Source: AP-15 sp963797115
GTDB taxonomy: Bacteria; Pseudomonadota; Alphaproteobacteria; ATCC43930; CGMCC-115725
NCBI GenBank assembly: GCA_963797115.1
Contig: CAWCOH010000001.1
Span: 806,001-870,000, forward strand
DNA: 64,000 nt
Direction: 5' to 3'
The notes beneath the pieces are model-generated. The model was not told the DNA's origin and made no database searches. It was given only the letters and a program-made list of their open reading frames with translations. Positions 1 through 7,876 of the stretch are shown here, piece by piece. Each line of letters begins with the position of its first letter. Within the stretch, counting starts at the first letter, position 1. The position numbers were made by a program, and so were the translations under genes.

Positions 1-243
1 GTCACGGTCAGCGACACCGGTACCGGTATGGACGAGGCGACGCTCGCGCAGGCTTTCGATCCATTTTTCACCACGAAGGAGGTGGGCAGCGGTTCGGGTC
101 TGGGGCTCTCGATGGTTCAGGGATTCGCCTTGCAATCGGGTGGCGCCGTGCAGATCCGAAGCAGTCCCGGCCTGGGGACAACAGTCGAGCTTTGGTTACC
201 GCAAGCTGCTGAATTGCCGGCGGGAGCCACTATCCGCTTCTGA
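1..243 (+). CDS. Sensor histidine kinase, C-terminal ATPase domain (5' truncated)
   Basis: The frame is open from the first base of the window and ends at TGA 241-243, so only about 80 C-terminal residues are visible. They form the end of a HATPase_c (GHKL) domain: the G1 box reads DTGTGM, the F box DPFFTTK, and the G2 box GSGLGLSMV, followed by a typical beta-strand tail (GLGTTVELWLP). This fragment would bind ATP to phosphorylate a histidine that lies upstream of the window. The F box DPFFTTK is common in hybrid and PAS-type kinases, but the sensory part, any receiver domain and the partner regulator cannot be seen. The next gene faces the other way. Confidence 0.9.
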   Translation, partial: VTVSDTGTGMDEATLAQAFDPFFTTKEVGSGSGLGLSMVQGFALQSGGAVQIRSSPGLGTTVELWLPQAAELPAGATIRF

Positions 244-343
244 GCTTTCTTAAAACCCAACGGGCACCGCCGCTCGAGCCTACGTGGGGCGGCGATCGTG
301 TCGCGGCCCGGCTCTCTAGACGCGGGAGTTTCCTGTCTGATAC

Positions 344-1120
344 TTAAGCCGCGAACTGTTCCTTGAGCACGCGCTCTTCGAGATTGAACTCGCGGTCGAA
401 GAGGAGGGTCATCGCGATGTCTCGGTTCTCGCGGATTTCGACGATGACGACATCGCGCGCTTCGGTAAAGTCAGCGACGGCACTGACCGGGCGCTTATCG
501 GACTCGAGCGCCTCGATCCTGACCCTCGCCTGGTGAGGCAACAGCGCACCACGCCACCGGCGCGGGCGAAACGCGCTAATCGGGGTCATCGCCAGGACCC
601 CGGCGCCGAGCGGGATGATCGGGCCGTGCGCCGACAGATTGTAGGCAGTGCTGCCGACCGGCGTCGCGACCAGGATGCCGTCCGCCATCAGCTCATCTAT
701 CCGAACAACGCCATCAACGCTGATCCGCAATTTTGCCGCCTGCCGGCTCTCGCGCAGCAACGAGACTTCGTTAAAGGCGAGCGCGCCACGCCTCGTGCCG
801 TGTTCGTCGACCGTCGTCATCTCTAGTGGATGGAGAACCACGGGCTGTGCTTCGGCGAGGCGTTCCGCGAGCCCGTCGGGCCGATAGGGGTTCATCAGGA
901 AGCCGACGCTTCCGCGATGCATCCCGAAAATCGGCACCCCGTTCGACAGAAAGCGATGCAAGGTCTCCAGCATGAAGCCATCGCCGCCAAGCGGAACGAT
1001 GATTTCGGCGCGCTCAGGCGAGACACAGGGATACCGGTTGCACAGCTCTTCGAGAGCCTGCTGCGCAGTGTCGGTCTCGGCCGCGACGACGGCAATCGGC
1101 GGCGGGGCAGAACCGGTCAC
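344..1120 (-). CDS. nadK: NAD kinase
   Basis: This 258-residue protein has the size of alphaproteobacterial NAD kinases, which phosphorylate NAD to NADP with ATP. Visible family marks are the GGDG nucleotide loop (VPLGGDGFMLET, near residue 46), the NEVSLLR strand near 117 and the glycine/serine-rich stretch DGILVATPVGSTAYNLSAHG near 147 that contacts NAD. The ATG (1118-1120) overlaps the TGA of moaA as ATGA, so the two genes are translationally coupled with moaA first. Linkage of nadK to moaA is a local arrangement; the shared theme is cofactor supply. Function is called from family motifs only. Confidence 0.95.
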   Translation of the reverse strand: MTGSAPPPIAVVAAETDTAQQALEELCNRYPCVSPERAEIIVPLGGDGFMLETLHRFLSNGVPIFGMHRGSVGFLMNPYRPDGLAERLAEAQPVVLHPLEMTTVDEHGTRRGALAFNEVSLLRESRQAAKLRISVDGVVRIDELMADGILVATPVGSTAYNLSAHGPIIPLGAGVLAMTPISAFRPRRWRGALLPHQARVRIEALESDKRPVSAVADFTEARDVVIVEIRENRDIAMTLLFDREFNLEERVLKEQFAA

Positions 1121-2109
1121 CCGCCGGTCACGCTCATATGACGGGCGACGGCAGGCCGGTGATGGCGACGGTCGATAATGAAGTCATGGCCGCGAGGCTT
1201 GCGACCGATCGCTTCGCGAATCGCGGTCTCGAGCGCCTCGTCACCTTCGGATTGGCGCAACGGGTTGCGCAGATCCGCCGCATCCTCTTGGCCGAGGCAC
1301 ATATAGAGCATCCCGGTGCAAGTCATCCGGACGCGGTTGCAGCTCTCGCAAAAATTATGGGTCAACGGAGTGATGAAGCCGAGCCGGCGACCGGTCTCGC
1401 GCACCGTTACATAGCGGGCCGGACCGCCGGTGCGATAATCGGTTTCGTCAAGCGTCCAACGCCGTTGCAGCCGGGCGCGCACCAATGACAGCGGCAAGTA
1501 TTGGTCGAGCCGATTCTCGCCGCCGATATCCCCCATCGGCATGACCTCGATAAAGACGAGGTCAAAACCCTCCTGGCCGGTCCAGGCGACGAGGTCGTCG
1601 AGCTCCTCTTCGTTGACGCCGCGCAGTGCAACTGCGTTGATCTTGACTGCAAGCCCCGCTGCTTTCGCCGCAGCAAGCCCCTCAAGAACCACATCGAGCC
1701 GGCCGCGGCGGGTAATCTCGGTAAATTTCGCAGGGTCGAGCGTGTCGACCGAGACGTTGACGCGCCGCACCCCGCACTCCCGCAGCTCGTCGGCGTAGCG
1801 CGCGAGCTGGCTGCCATTGGTCGTCAGCGTCAGCTCGTCGAGCGCCCCGCTGGCGAGATGACGACCGAGCATGCGGAACAGCGTCATTATGTTGCGTCGC
1901 ACCAGGGGCTCGCCGCCAGTCAGGCGCAGCTTCTTGACGCCCAGCCGAACAAACGCGCCGCACACACGGTCGAGCTCTTCGAGCGTCAGCAGTTCGGATT
2001 TCGGCAGGAAGGTCATCTCTTCCGCCATGCAATACACGCAGCGGAAGTCGCACCGGTCGGTAACCGATACGCGCAGATAGGTAATGGTCCGTCCAAATGG
2101 GTCGATCAT
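1117..2109 (-). CDS. moaA: GTP 3',8-cyclase, radical SAM (molybdenum cofactor step 1)
   Basis: MoaA converts GTP to 3',8-cyclo-GTP, the first step of molybdopterin synthesis, using two 4Fe-4S clusters. The N-terminal radical SAM cluster motif is CDFRCVYC (CX3CX2C) and the C-terminal substrate-binding cluster is carried by FCESCNRVRMTC. The open frame extends upstream to 2280, but family proteins normally begin just before the stretch IDPFGRTITYLRVS, so I place the start at ATG 2107-2109, giving 330 residues. The longer reading would add 57 residues with no family match. The gene ends in an ATGA overlap with nadK and is divergent from fdhD, leaving about 185 bp for both promoters. Confidence 0.95.
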   Translation of the reverse strand: MIDPFGRTITYLRVSVTDRCDFRCVYCMAEEMTFLPKSELLTLEELDRVCGAFVRLGVKKLRLTGGEPLVRRNIMTLFRMLGRHLASGALDELTLTTNGSQLARYADELRECGVRRVNVSVDTLDPAKFTEITRRGRLDVVLEGLAAAKAAGLAVKINAVALRGVNEEELDDLVAWTGQEGFDLVFIEVMPMGDIGGENRLDQYLPLSLVRARLQRRWTLDETDYRTGGPARYVTVRETGRRLGFITPLTHNFCESCNRVRMTCTGMLYMCLGQEDAADLRNPLRQSEGDEALETAIREAIGRKPRGHDFIIDRRHHRPAVARHMSVTGG

Positions 2110-2294
2110 GATTGGCTCGTTCGCACCACAGCGTACCTCGCTAACATAGGGGCGGCACCGGTAAATGTCGCCCCCGATCTCGACATAGTGAGTCCCCGCA
2201 ATCGTCCCGACGCCTCCGGCAACCAAATCCCCCGCATCAAAGGGTGGCGTTTGGTACCTTGCCGCGCGAGTCAGTGCCATCCATCTTCAGTCCC

Positions 2295-3179
2295 ATGCAA
2301 GAGTTTACCGTCCGCCCTCAACCCGATGATCCGAGGCTGACCCGCTCTGTAACGGGGATCGATCACGAAGGTCGGGTAATCGAGACCGCTGTCGTTATGG
2401 AGCGGCCGCTGACCCTGTTTCTCAACGGGCGCGAGATCGTCACGATGATGACAATCGGCGACCATCCGGACTACCTCGCAGTTGGCTATTTGCTTAACCA
2501 GAACATGCTTCGCACTGAGGATCGGATCATCGGCATCGATCACGACGATGAACTCGAGACGGTCGTCGTCCGCACCGATTACGAGACCGACTTCGAGGAC
2601 AAGCTGAAGAAGAAAACGCTGACGTCGGGGTGCGCCCAGGGTACGGTCTTTGGCGATCTCATGGAGAAGTTCGAGGAGATACAGCTAGACCCCGAGGCGG
2701 TACTGCGCACCTCATGGCTCTATGCGCTAACCCGCAAAATCAACACCGTGCCGAGCCTCTATCTCACCGCCGGTGCAATCCACGGCTGCGTGCTTTGCGA
2801 GGAAGACAGGCCGCTGCTCTATATGGAGGATGTCGGTCGGCACAACGCGATCGACAAGATTGCGGGGTACATGCACCTCAACCACATCTCGCCCGCAGGC
2901 AAGATCTTCTACACCACCGGGCGACTGACATCGGAGATGGTGATCAAGACCGTGCAAATGGGCATTCCGATCCTGATTTCGCGTTCCGGCTTTACGGCCT
3001 GGGGCGTCGATCTCGCCCGCCAAGCAGGGCTGACCCTGATCGGTCGCGCCAAAGGAAAGCGGTTTGTGGCGCTTGCCGGCAACGAACGCATCGTCTTCGA
3101 CAGCGATATCGGGGCCGTCGCGGACGAGCATCCGCGCTTGGTTCGCAAGGCGAGCCGCGCGGAAGAAGACGCGGCGTGA
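2295..3179 (+). CDS. fdhD: Formate dehydrogenase accessory sulfurtransferase FdhD
   Basis: FdhD passes sulfur from a cysteine desulfurase to the bis-MGD cofactor so that formate dehydrogenases become active. The protein contains the conserved CXXC site (GAIHGCVLC, about residue 165), the MEDVGRHNAIDK motif and the TGRLTSEMV and SRSGFTAWGVDLA stretches typical of the family. A GTG at 2244 would add 17 residues; I prefer ATG 2295 because it lies farther from the divergent moaA start and the added residues look non-conserved. Its stop overlaps the GTG start of mobA, so the two are coupled. No formate dehydrogenase structural gene is in the window. Confidence 0.94.
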   Translation: MQEFTVRPQPDDPRLTRSVTGIDHEGRVIETAVVMERPLTLFLNGREIVTMMTIGDHPDYLAVGYLLNQNMLRTEDRIIGIDHDDELETVVVRTDYETDFEDKLKKKTLTSGCAQGTVFGDLMEKFEEIQLDPEAVLRTSWLYALTRKINTVPSLYLTAGAIHGCVLCEEDRPLLYMEDVGRHNAIDKIAGYMHLNHISPAGKIFYTTGRLTSEMVIKTVQMGIPILISRSGFTAWGVDLARQAGLTLIGRAKGKRFVALAGNERIVFDSDIGAVADEHPRLVRKASRAEEDAA

Positions 3180-3787
3180 AGGTCGTCGGCTTGCTGCTCG
3201 CCGGCGGGCAGTCCCGGCGCATGGGAGGCGGCGATAAGACATTGCGCCTACTCGGCGGAATCCCGCTGCTCGACCGGGTCATCGAGCGGTTGCGACCGCA
3301 GGTCGAGGCCGTCGTGCTCAACGCTAATGGTGACCCCGCCCGCTTTGCCGGCTACCGGCTGCCGATAGTGCCGGACAGCGTGTCTGGCTTCGCCGGGCCG
3401 CTCGCCGGGGTGCTGGCCGGCCTCGATTGGGCCGCCTCGCTTCGTCCGGATTGCCCCTATGTCGCCAGCGTTGCCACCGACGCGCCGTTTCTGCCCACCG
3501 ATCTCGTCGCGCGGCTTGCCGAGGCGCTCGATGCGGCTCGCGCCGATCTCGCCTGCGCCGCCTCCGGCGGCCGCGCGCACCCCGTGTTCGGCCTGTGGCC
3601 CGTGCGGTTGCGCGATGATCTCCGCCGCGCGGTGGTGGAGGGGGTCCGCAAGGTCGATCTTTGGACCGCGCGGCATAGTCTCGTGACGGTACAGTTCGCC
3701 GACGAACCGGTGGACCCGTTCTTCAACGCCAACCACCCGAAGGACTTTGAGACCGCCGCAGCGCTGCTGAGGGCATCGGCGGGCTGA
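3176..3787 (+). CDS. mobA: Molybdenum cofactor guanylyltransferase
   Basis: MobA attaches GMP to molybdopterin to form the MGD cofactor used by DMSO-reductase-family enzymes. The N terminus has the nucleotidyltransferase signature GLLLAGGQSRRMGGGDK, and ASVATDAPFLP matches the metal-binding strand of the family. The C terminus (FFNANHPKDFE) is also typical. The start is GTG 3176-3178, which overlaps the fdhD stop TGA 3177-3179; this gives 203 residues, the normal MobA length, whereas the longer open frame runs back inside fdhD and is not credible. The fdhD-mobA coupling fits a shared role in delivering sulfurated MGD to formate dehydrogenase. Confidence 0.95.
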   Translation: MKVVGLLLAGGQSRRMGGGDKTLRLLGGIPLLDRVIERLRPQVEAVVLNANGDPARFAGYRLPIVPDSVSGFAGPLAGVLAGLDWAASLRPDCPYVASVATDAPFLPTDLVARLAEALDAARADLACAASGGRAHPVFGLWPVRLRDDLRRAVVEGVRKVDLWTARHSLVTVQFADEPVDPFFNANHPKDFETAAALLRASAG

Positions 3788-3813
3788 ACCGGTCCTCGTT
3801 TGCTTGTGGCAGG

Positions 3814-4578
3814 ATGGTGTTGCTGGACGTTGCGATGACTCCTCAGGGTCTATGCACGCAACCGGACTCGGAGGCCCTGGCGGGGTCGAATAGAATGGAC
3901 CCGTTTAGATCGATTTTCGCGCCCGGCGACCCTCAGGGATCTTCGGAGCCGAGGAAGCGCCCGGTCATAGGCAGCATCGTCGATATGCGCGTATCGGCAC
4001 TACTTTGTGCGCGCCTGTGCCATGAACTCAGCGGCCCAATCGCCGCTATAAATAATGGCACTGAGTTGCTCCCCGACGAAGACCTGGATTTCGCGCGGGA
4101 CGCGGTCGAGATGATCGGGGTCAGCGCCCGTAGAGCTGCCGATCTTTTGCAATTCTATCGCTTCGCCTACGGATTTTCTGGTGGTGCCGCCGTCGGCATA
4201 CAGCCGCGGGATCTCGCCGCTCGTCTCTTTGATGGATCCCGCATCACTTGTGAATACGGTGAGCGCGCCGCGGCCCTGCCTCTCGAGTGGCAAAGGCTCG
4301 CTTGCAACCTGCTGCTGGTCGCAGCCGATGCGCTGCCCCGCGGGGGCCGTCTGGTCTTGGTCGCTCCAATTCTGGAGATCGAAGCCATAGGCGAGGCTCC
4401 CGCTGTCTCGCCCGAAACGCTGGCGGCGCTGACGCTCGTTGCATCTATCGATGGGCTGACTTCGCGAACCGTCCAGGCCTACTTCGCTGGTGTGCTTGCG
4501 GCGTCGCTGGGGTGCCGGCTCGTCGAGAGGGCGGAACCCCGGCGGGTTAGAATAGCGGCGGTGATACCTCCCGACTAG
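3814..4578 (+). CDS. chpT: ChpT-like histidine phosphotransferase
   Basis: The segment LLCARLCHELSGPIAAINNG (about residues 63-82) matches the ChpT phosphotransferase family (DUF2328/HPTransfase), in which the histidine of the CHEL-type motif is phosphorylated. In Caulobacter, ChpT carries phosphoryl groups from CckA to CtrA and CpdR and sets cell-cycle transcription. The C-terminal half is a degenerate ATPase-like fold with no ATP-binding boxes visible, as expected for the family. Start choice is open: ATG 3814 gives 254 residues; ATG 3895 or ATG 3985 would give the more usual shorter protein. It converges on ctrA and the two share the tetranucleotide CTAG at their stops, so the phosphodonor and its target are direct neighbours. 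Confidence 0.85.
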   Translation: MVLLDVAMTPQGLCTQPDSEALAGSNRMDPFRSIFAPGDPQGSSEPRKRPVIGSIVDMRVSALLCARLCHELSGPIAAINNGTELLPDEDLDFARDAVEMIGVSARRAADLLQFYRFAYGFSGGAAVGIQPRDLAARLFDGSRITCEYGERAAALPLEWQRLACNLLLVAADALPRGGRLVLVAPILEIEAIGEAPAVSPETLAALTLVASIDGLTSRTVQAYFAGVLAASLGCRLVERAEPRRVRIAAVIPPD

Positions 4579-5324
4579 GCGGCCGCCGAGCCGGGACGTG
4601 GATCCGGCTTCGGCGGGACGATCGAGGGCGCCATCGCGGCCGATGGTTCTGTCGGGTCGCGCAACACATAGCCCCGGCCCCACACGGTCTCGATATAGTG
4701 CTTGCCGCCGGTCGCCTGGGCGAGCTTCTTGCGTAGCTTGCAGACAAAGACGTCGATGATCTTGAGCTCGGGCTCGTCCATACCGCCATAAAGGTGGTTG
4801 AGGAACATCTCCTTGGTCAAAGTCGTGCCTTTGCGCAAGCTGAGCAGCTCGAGAATACCATACTCCTTGCCGGTCAAGTGAACCGGTTGATCCTCGACTG
4901 AGACGACGCGGGTGTCCAGATTGACGACGAGCTTGCCTGTCCGGATTGTCGATTCGGAGTGGCCCTTAGAGCGCCGAACGATTGCTTGTATACGAGCGAC
5001 CAATTCACGACGATCGAAAGGTTTCGTCAGAAAGTCGTCGGCGCCGAAGCCGAGACCCTTGAGCTTGTGATCGAGTTCGCTTAGTCCGGAGAGGATCAAG
5101 ATCGGCGTGCGCACGCGCGCTGCCCGCAACCGGCGCAGTACCTCATAGCCGTCGATATCGGGGAGCATCAGGTCGAGGAGAATGATATCGTAATCGTAGA
5201 GCTTGCCGATCTCTAAGCCGTCCTCGCCGAGATCCGTGGTATCGCAAATAAAATTCTCTTTTGCCAGCATCATCTTGATGCTGGCAGCGACTGTTGCATC
5301 ATCCTCGACGAGAAGCACGCGCAT
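4575..5324 (-). CDS. ctrA: Cell cycle response regulator CtrA
   Basis: This OmpR-family regulator has an N-terminal receiver domain with the acidic pair EDD at residues 7-9, the phospho-acceptor Asp in ILLDLMLPD (about residue 51) and the switch lysine in LTKPFD. The C-terminal winged-helix domain has the CtrA-typical segments HLTGKEYGILELL, LNHLYGGMDEPE, KIIDVFVCKLRKKL and ETVWGRGYVL. It is 249 residues; Caulobacter CtrA is slightly shorter, the excess being an Ala/Pro-rich tail. CtrA binds TTAA-N7-TTAA sites and controls division, motility and DNA methylation genes. Upstream sites (see 5394-5417) suggest autoregulation. The stop overlaps that of chpT on the other strand. Confidence 0.97.
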   Translation of the reverse strand: MRVLLVEDDATVAASIKMMLAKENFICDTTDLGEDGLEIGKLYDYDIILLDLMLPDIDGYEVLRRLRAARVRTPILILSGLSELDHKLKGLGFGADDFLTKPFDRRELVARIQAIVRRSKGHSESTIRTGKLVVNLDTRVVSVEDQPVHLTGKEYGILELLSLRKGTTLTKEMFLNHLYGGMDEPELKIIDVFVCKLRKKLAQATGGKHYIETVWGRGYVLRDPTEPSAAMAPSIVPPKPDPRPGSAAA

Positions 5325-5393
5325 AGGAACCTCCGGTTTCGGCTGGTGACTCGTACCAGCGGGGTCTTCGTTAACCAGGATTGCTGAAAGTAG

Positions 5394-5417
5394 TTAAAAA
5401 TTCGTTATAGAAGAATC
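5394..5417 (-). promoter_or_regulatory. Candidate CtrA box and adjacent GANTC methylation site upstream of ctrA
   Basis: At 5394-5408 the sequence is TTAA, seven bases, TTAT, one mismatch from the CtrA consensus TTAA-N7-TTAA. Five bases further is GAATC (5413-5417), a GANTC site of the CcrM methyltransferase. Both lie 70-95 bp upstream of the ctrA start. In Caulobacter, ctrA expression is controlled by CtrA itself and by the methylation state of a GANTC in its promoter, so the combination fits autoregulation here. A further half-site, TTAACC, is at 5371-5376. Binding is inferred from consensus only. Confidence 0.5.
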
Positions 5418-5736
5418 TGTTAAATTTAATGCACGTATATATTGTACACGGGAGACGGTTGCATCTTCACATCCGATAACTAAAGAACCCCCTCGGCGGC
5501 ATGCTATTCCGACTGTCCTCGATGTCCTTTGCAGAATTATAGCTCTGTCGCACTGGGTGCATCCCCCTGCCGCTTGTGTGATCTAGCGCGCTGGTAGATT
5601 TCCGGGCTCCGAGGATCGGCATCCGGCGGATAGTTTCTGATTCGTTTTTAAGGAGGAAAATTGGAGCATCGAGCGTTAATGTCGGGACCGCAAGCCAACA
5701 AGGACAACGATCATCAGGCAAATTCGTGTTAGGTGG

Positions 5737-5752
5737 TGTGAGCTAGTTCACA
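5737..5752. promoter_or_regulatory. Perfect CRP/FNR-family consensus site (TGTGA-N6-TCACA)
   Basis: The bases TGTGA, GCTAGT, TCACA match the classical CRP operator exactly in both half-sites, and the flanking bases extend the symmetry (GTGTGA/TCACAC). It lies about 300 bp upstream of the SDR pseudogene start and about 410 bp upstream of ctrA, so its target is unclear. No CRP-family regulator is encoded in the window. Confidence 0.45.
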
Positions 5753-5881
5753 CTGGGGCGCGAAATTCGGTCGGTAGCCTCATGAAAGGCGGGCATCAGG
5801 CAAATGTTTCATGATCGGTCCCTCTGCGGCTAGCAGCTTGGGCTGCACGGCCGGTTGCATAACCTTCGGGGCGTCAGCCCG

Positions 5882-5897
5882 CCGTCCTTTTGGACGG
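5882..5897. other. Short perfect hairpin
   Basis: The arms CCGTCC and GGACGG form a 6-bp stem closed by a TTTT loop and are followed by ATTTCA. It could be a weak terminator or part of a leader RNA of the SDR locus; no long T run follows on either strand, so I leave the role open. Confidence 0.3.
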
Positions 5898-5994
5898 ATT
5901 TCATGAGAGCGTGATGCGTGCCGCCCCGCGCCGGTTCCTGGATCACTGCGGTTGCGGTTCCAGGTTTTGGTCCGTTTCCACTCCCGCGCACACA

Positions 5995-6010
5995 CCGGTT
6001 GATCAACCGG
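5995..6010. promoter_or_regulatory. 16-bp perfect palindrome upstream of the SDR locus
   Basis: CCGGTTGATCAACCGG is a perfect palindrome ending 25 bp before the ATG at 6036. Its position, just upstream of a good ribosome-binding site (AGAGGAG at 6024-6030), fits a repressor operator. The regulator is not identifiable from the window. Confidence 0.4.
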
Positions 6011-6035
6011 GTGCTGGCGTTTCAGAGGAGAGATC

Positions 6036-6779
6036 ATGGATCTGCAGCTCGTCGGAAAGACCGCGCTCGTCACGGGAGCGAGCATGGGGATTGGTCGCGC
6101 TATTACGAAGAGGCTGGCTGGCGAAGGCGTTCAGGTCGCAGCAGTGGCGCGCCGCACTCATCTGCTCGACGAACTGGCGAGGGAAATCGAATGGGGGTAA
6201 GGGCCTCGCCCGCTGCTGATCACCCAGGACATCATGGCGCCGGACGCCGCCAGCAGATTGCGCGATGCCGCCCTCTTAGGGCTCGGGCATGTCGACATCC
6301 TGGTCAATTGTGCCGGGGGTAGCCGCCCGTTGCCGCTCGATGCGCCGGACGAGAAGTGGGAAGAAGCGATCACGCTCAACTTCACCCGGCAACGCCAGAT
6401 TACACATGCTCTACTTCCGCAAATGATCGAGCGCTGCTGGGGCCGCGTTATCAACATCACGGGCAAATCGGAACCCGACCGGCTCAACGCCCCGCCTTTT
6501 CCGCCAAGGCGGCGGTTCACGCGTGGGCCAAGGGGCTGTCGGACGATATGGGATCACCGTCAACTCGATTCCGCCCGGGCGGATCATGAGCGAGCAGATC
6601 CGCCGCAACTACCCCGAAGAGTATCGCCGGAGCCATGCCGAGGCGGAGATACCGGCGGGGAACTACGGGGAGCCCGACGATCTCGCCGTGCTGGCCGTAT
6701 TCCTGGCCTCGCCGCTCGCCCATTATATCAATGGGCCGTCATTCCGGTCGGTGGCGGGCTGCGGCGCTATGCCTTTTGA
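6036..6779 (+). pseudogene. Short-chain dehydrogenase/reductase pseudogene
   Basis: Reading through the disruptions recovers one SDR protein: the Rossmann motif TGASMGIGRA near the start, the NAG-type motif ILVNCAGGS, RVINITGK before the active-site region, FSAKAAVHAWAKGL (containing the YxxxK region with Phe where Tyr is expected), YGITVNSIPPG and the C-terminal end VIPVGGGLRRYAF. Four lesions break it: an in-frame TAA at 6198-6200; two extra C residues near 6500; a frame change near 6545 that looks like a 10-bp deletion; and a missing G near 6738. It has a strong ribosome-binding site and an operator-like palindrome, so it was probably once expressed. Multiple lesions argue for a real pseudogene rather than one read error. 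Confidence 0.85.
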
Positions 6780-6802
6780 AGCACTGCGGTGCGCGCCTAA
6801 GC

Positions 6803-7354
6803 CTAAAGGCGGGTCGACAGCCAGATCGCCAACCGCGAACCGGCCTTGATCGCGGCGCTGATCAGCTCGTAGGCGGGGGTATCTTCGGCGCCGTGGACGA
6901 TGGCGATCGCGCGATGCGCGATCTCGTCGTCGCGAAAGGCAAGAATCTCATCTCGCAGCCCGGGATCCGCGGCATCGAGATATTCGGCTTGTTGCCGGTA
7001 GTGCTCGTCGATGACCTCCTCAACCGCGACAGTGCAAGCCATGGCGGCGCGCTCGCCCAAAAGCGCTGTCGCGGCGCCGAGTGCGTAACCGGCAACCGTC
7101 CACAACGGGTGGAGGAGGGTCGGACGCACCCGCCGCGTGACCAACAATTGCTCGAACCTGCAGAGATGGCGTTTCTCGGCCTCTGCCATCCGGCGGATCT
7201 CACCGGCGCCGCGGCCGCGTCCGAGCACGTCGAGCTGACCCTCATAGATCCTCGTCGCCCCGTACTCGCCGGCGTGGTCGACGCGCAGCACGCGCGCGAT
7301 TTCTTTGGTCGGCTCGCGATCTCCGGGCAGGCGCTCCGGGCGCTGCTCGCTCAT
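6803..7354 (-). CDS. coq7: 2-polyprenyl-3-methyl-6-methoxy-1,4-benzoquinone monooxygenase (Coq7)
   Basis: Coq7 is a membrane-associated di-iron hydroxylase of ubiquinone synthesis. Iron-ligand motifs are visible: RVDHAGEYGA (first Glu), AEAEKRHL (ExxH), VEEVIDEHY (Glu, ExxH-type) and RDDEIAHRAIA (ExxH). The frame is open to 7477, but I choose ATG 7352-7354 because it overlaps the dsbB stop as ATGA and begins MSEQRPERLPG just before the conserved domain; this gives 183 residues, the usual short bacterial form. The neighbour DsbB passes electrons to ubiquinone, so the coupling of coq7 and dsbB makes functional sense. Confidence 0.95.
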   Translation of the reverse strand: MSEQRPERLPGDREPTKEIARVLRVDHAGEYGATRIYEGQLDVLGRGRGAGEIRRMAEAEKRHLCRFEQLLVTRRVRPTLLHPLWTVAGYALGAATALLGERAAMACTVAVEEVIDEHYRQQAEYLDAADPGLRDEILAFRDDEIAHRAIAIVHGAEDTPAYELISAAIKAGSRLAIWLSTRL

Positions 7355-7872
7355 GCGAGTCCCCGGCTCATCCCGGCTCGTCGCGGGGCCTGGCGAAGCC
7401 GCGAAAAGGCGGCAAGACAGGCCCCGGCCATCGCGAAGGAGGCGAGCAGGTTCCATCCGGCGAGTGAAATGCCCCACAGGATCCAGGTTGGCTCGTCACA
7501 ACGCACCGGCATCTGACCGAGGATGCGCGCCTTCAATGCCTCGACTGTGTCTGCCGCTGTGGCGCCGGCTCCGGTACAGGTGCTGGGACCCGCGAACCAA
7601 TGCCGCTCGACCCCAACATGATAGAAGGCGAGCGTGCTACCAACCGCAAACACGGCAGCGAGCGCCAGCGCTACCCAAGGCAAAGCGGGTCGGTTGGCAA
7701 CCATGATCGCGAGCGACGAAATGACGATGGAGGCGACCCAGGGCCAGCGCTGCAACACACAGAGTTCGCAGGGGACAAGCCCTCCCCAATATTGTGACAA
7801 CAACACGCCGCCAAGCACAGCGACGCTCACCGCGAGAACGAAAACGGGAAACCCAGTGACGCCGGTCCTCAT
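7351..7872 (-). CDS. dsbB: Disulfide bond formation protein DsbB
   Basis: DsbB reoxidises DsbA in the periplasm and gives the electrons to quinone. The protein has four predicted membrane segments and the two redox cysteine pairs: CELC after the first helix (near residue 36), and a second pair in the later periplasmic loop (PSTCTGAG and MPVRCDEP). GLVPCELCVLQRWPW is a strong family match. The start at ATG 7870-7872 (MRTGVTGF) is preferred over 7911, which would overlap the upstream yqaA-like gene; this gives 173 residues. It is in a minus-strand run yqaA, dsbB, coq7 with spacing of 4 bp and a 4-bp overlap. Confidence 0.92.
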   Translation of the reverse strand: MRTGVTGFPVFVLAVSVAVLGGVLLSQYWGGLVPCELCVLQRWPWVASIVISSLAIMVANRPALPWVALALAAVFAVGSTLAFYHVGVERHWFAGPSTCTGAGATAADTVEALKARILGQMPVRCDEPTWILWGISLAGWNLLASFAMAGACLAAFSRLRQAPRRAGMSRGLA

Positions 7873-7876
7873 GGCT

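Larger units (their letters stand above)
5325..6035. other. Intergenic region between ctrA and the SDR pseudogene
   Basis: These 711 bases contain the ctrA promoter side, an unusually AT-rich patch near 5385-5460, a CRP-consensus site at 5737-5752, a short hairpin at 5882-5897 and a 16-bp palindrome at 5995-6010. An 84-codon minus-strand frame (5467-5721) shows no recognisable domain, and I do not call it. The number of symmetrical sites suggests a regulated divergent promoter region. Confidence 0.6.

Noticed and set aside
5467..5721. 84-codon minus-strand frame after ctrA
   Set aside because: No domain, no good ribosome-binding site and the region looks regulatory.
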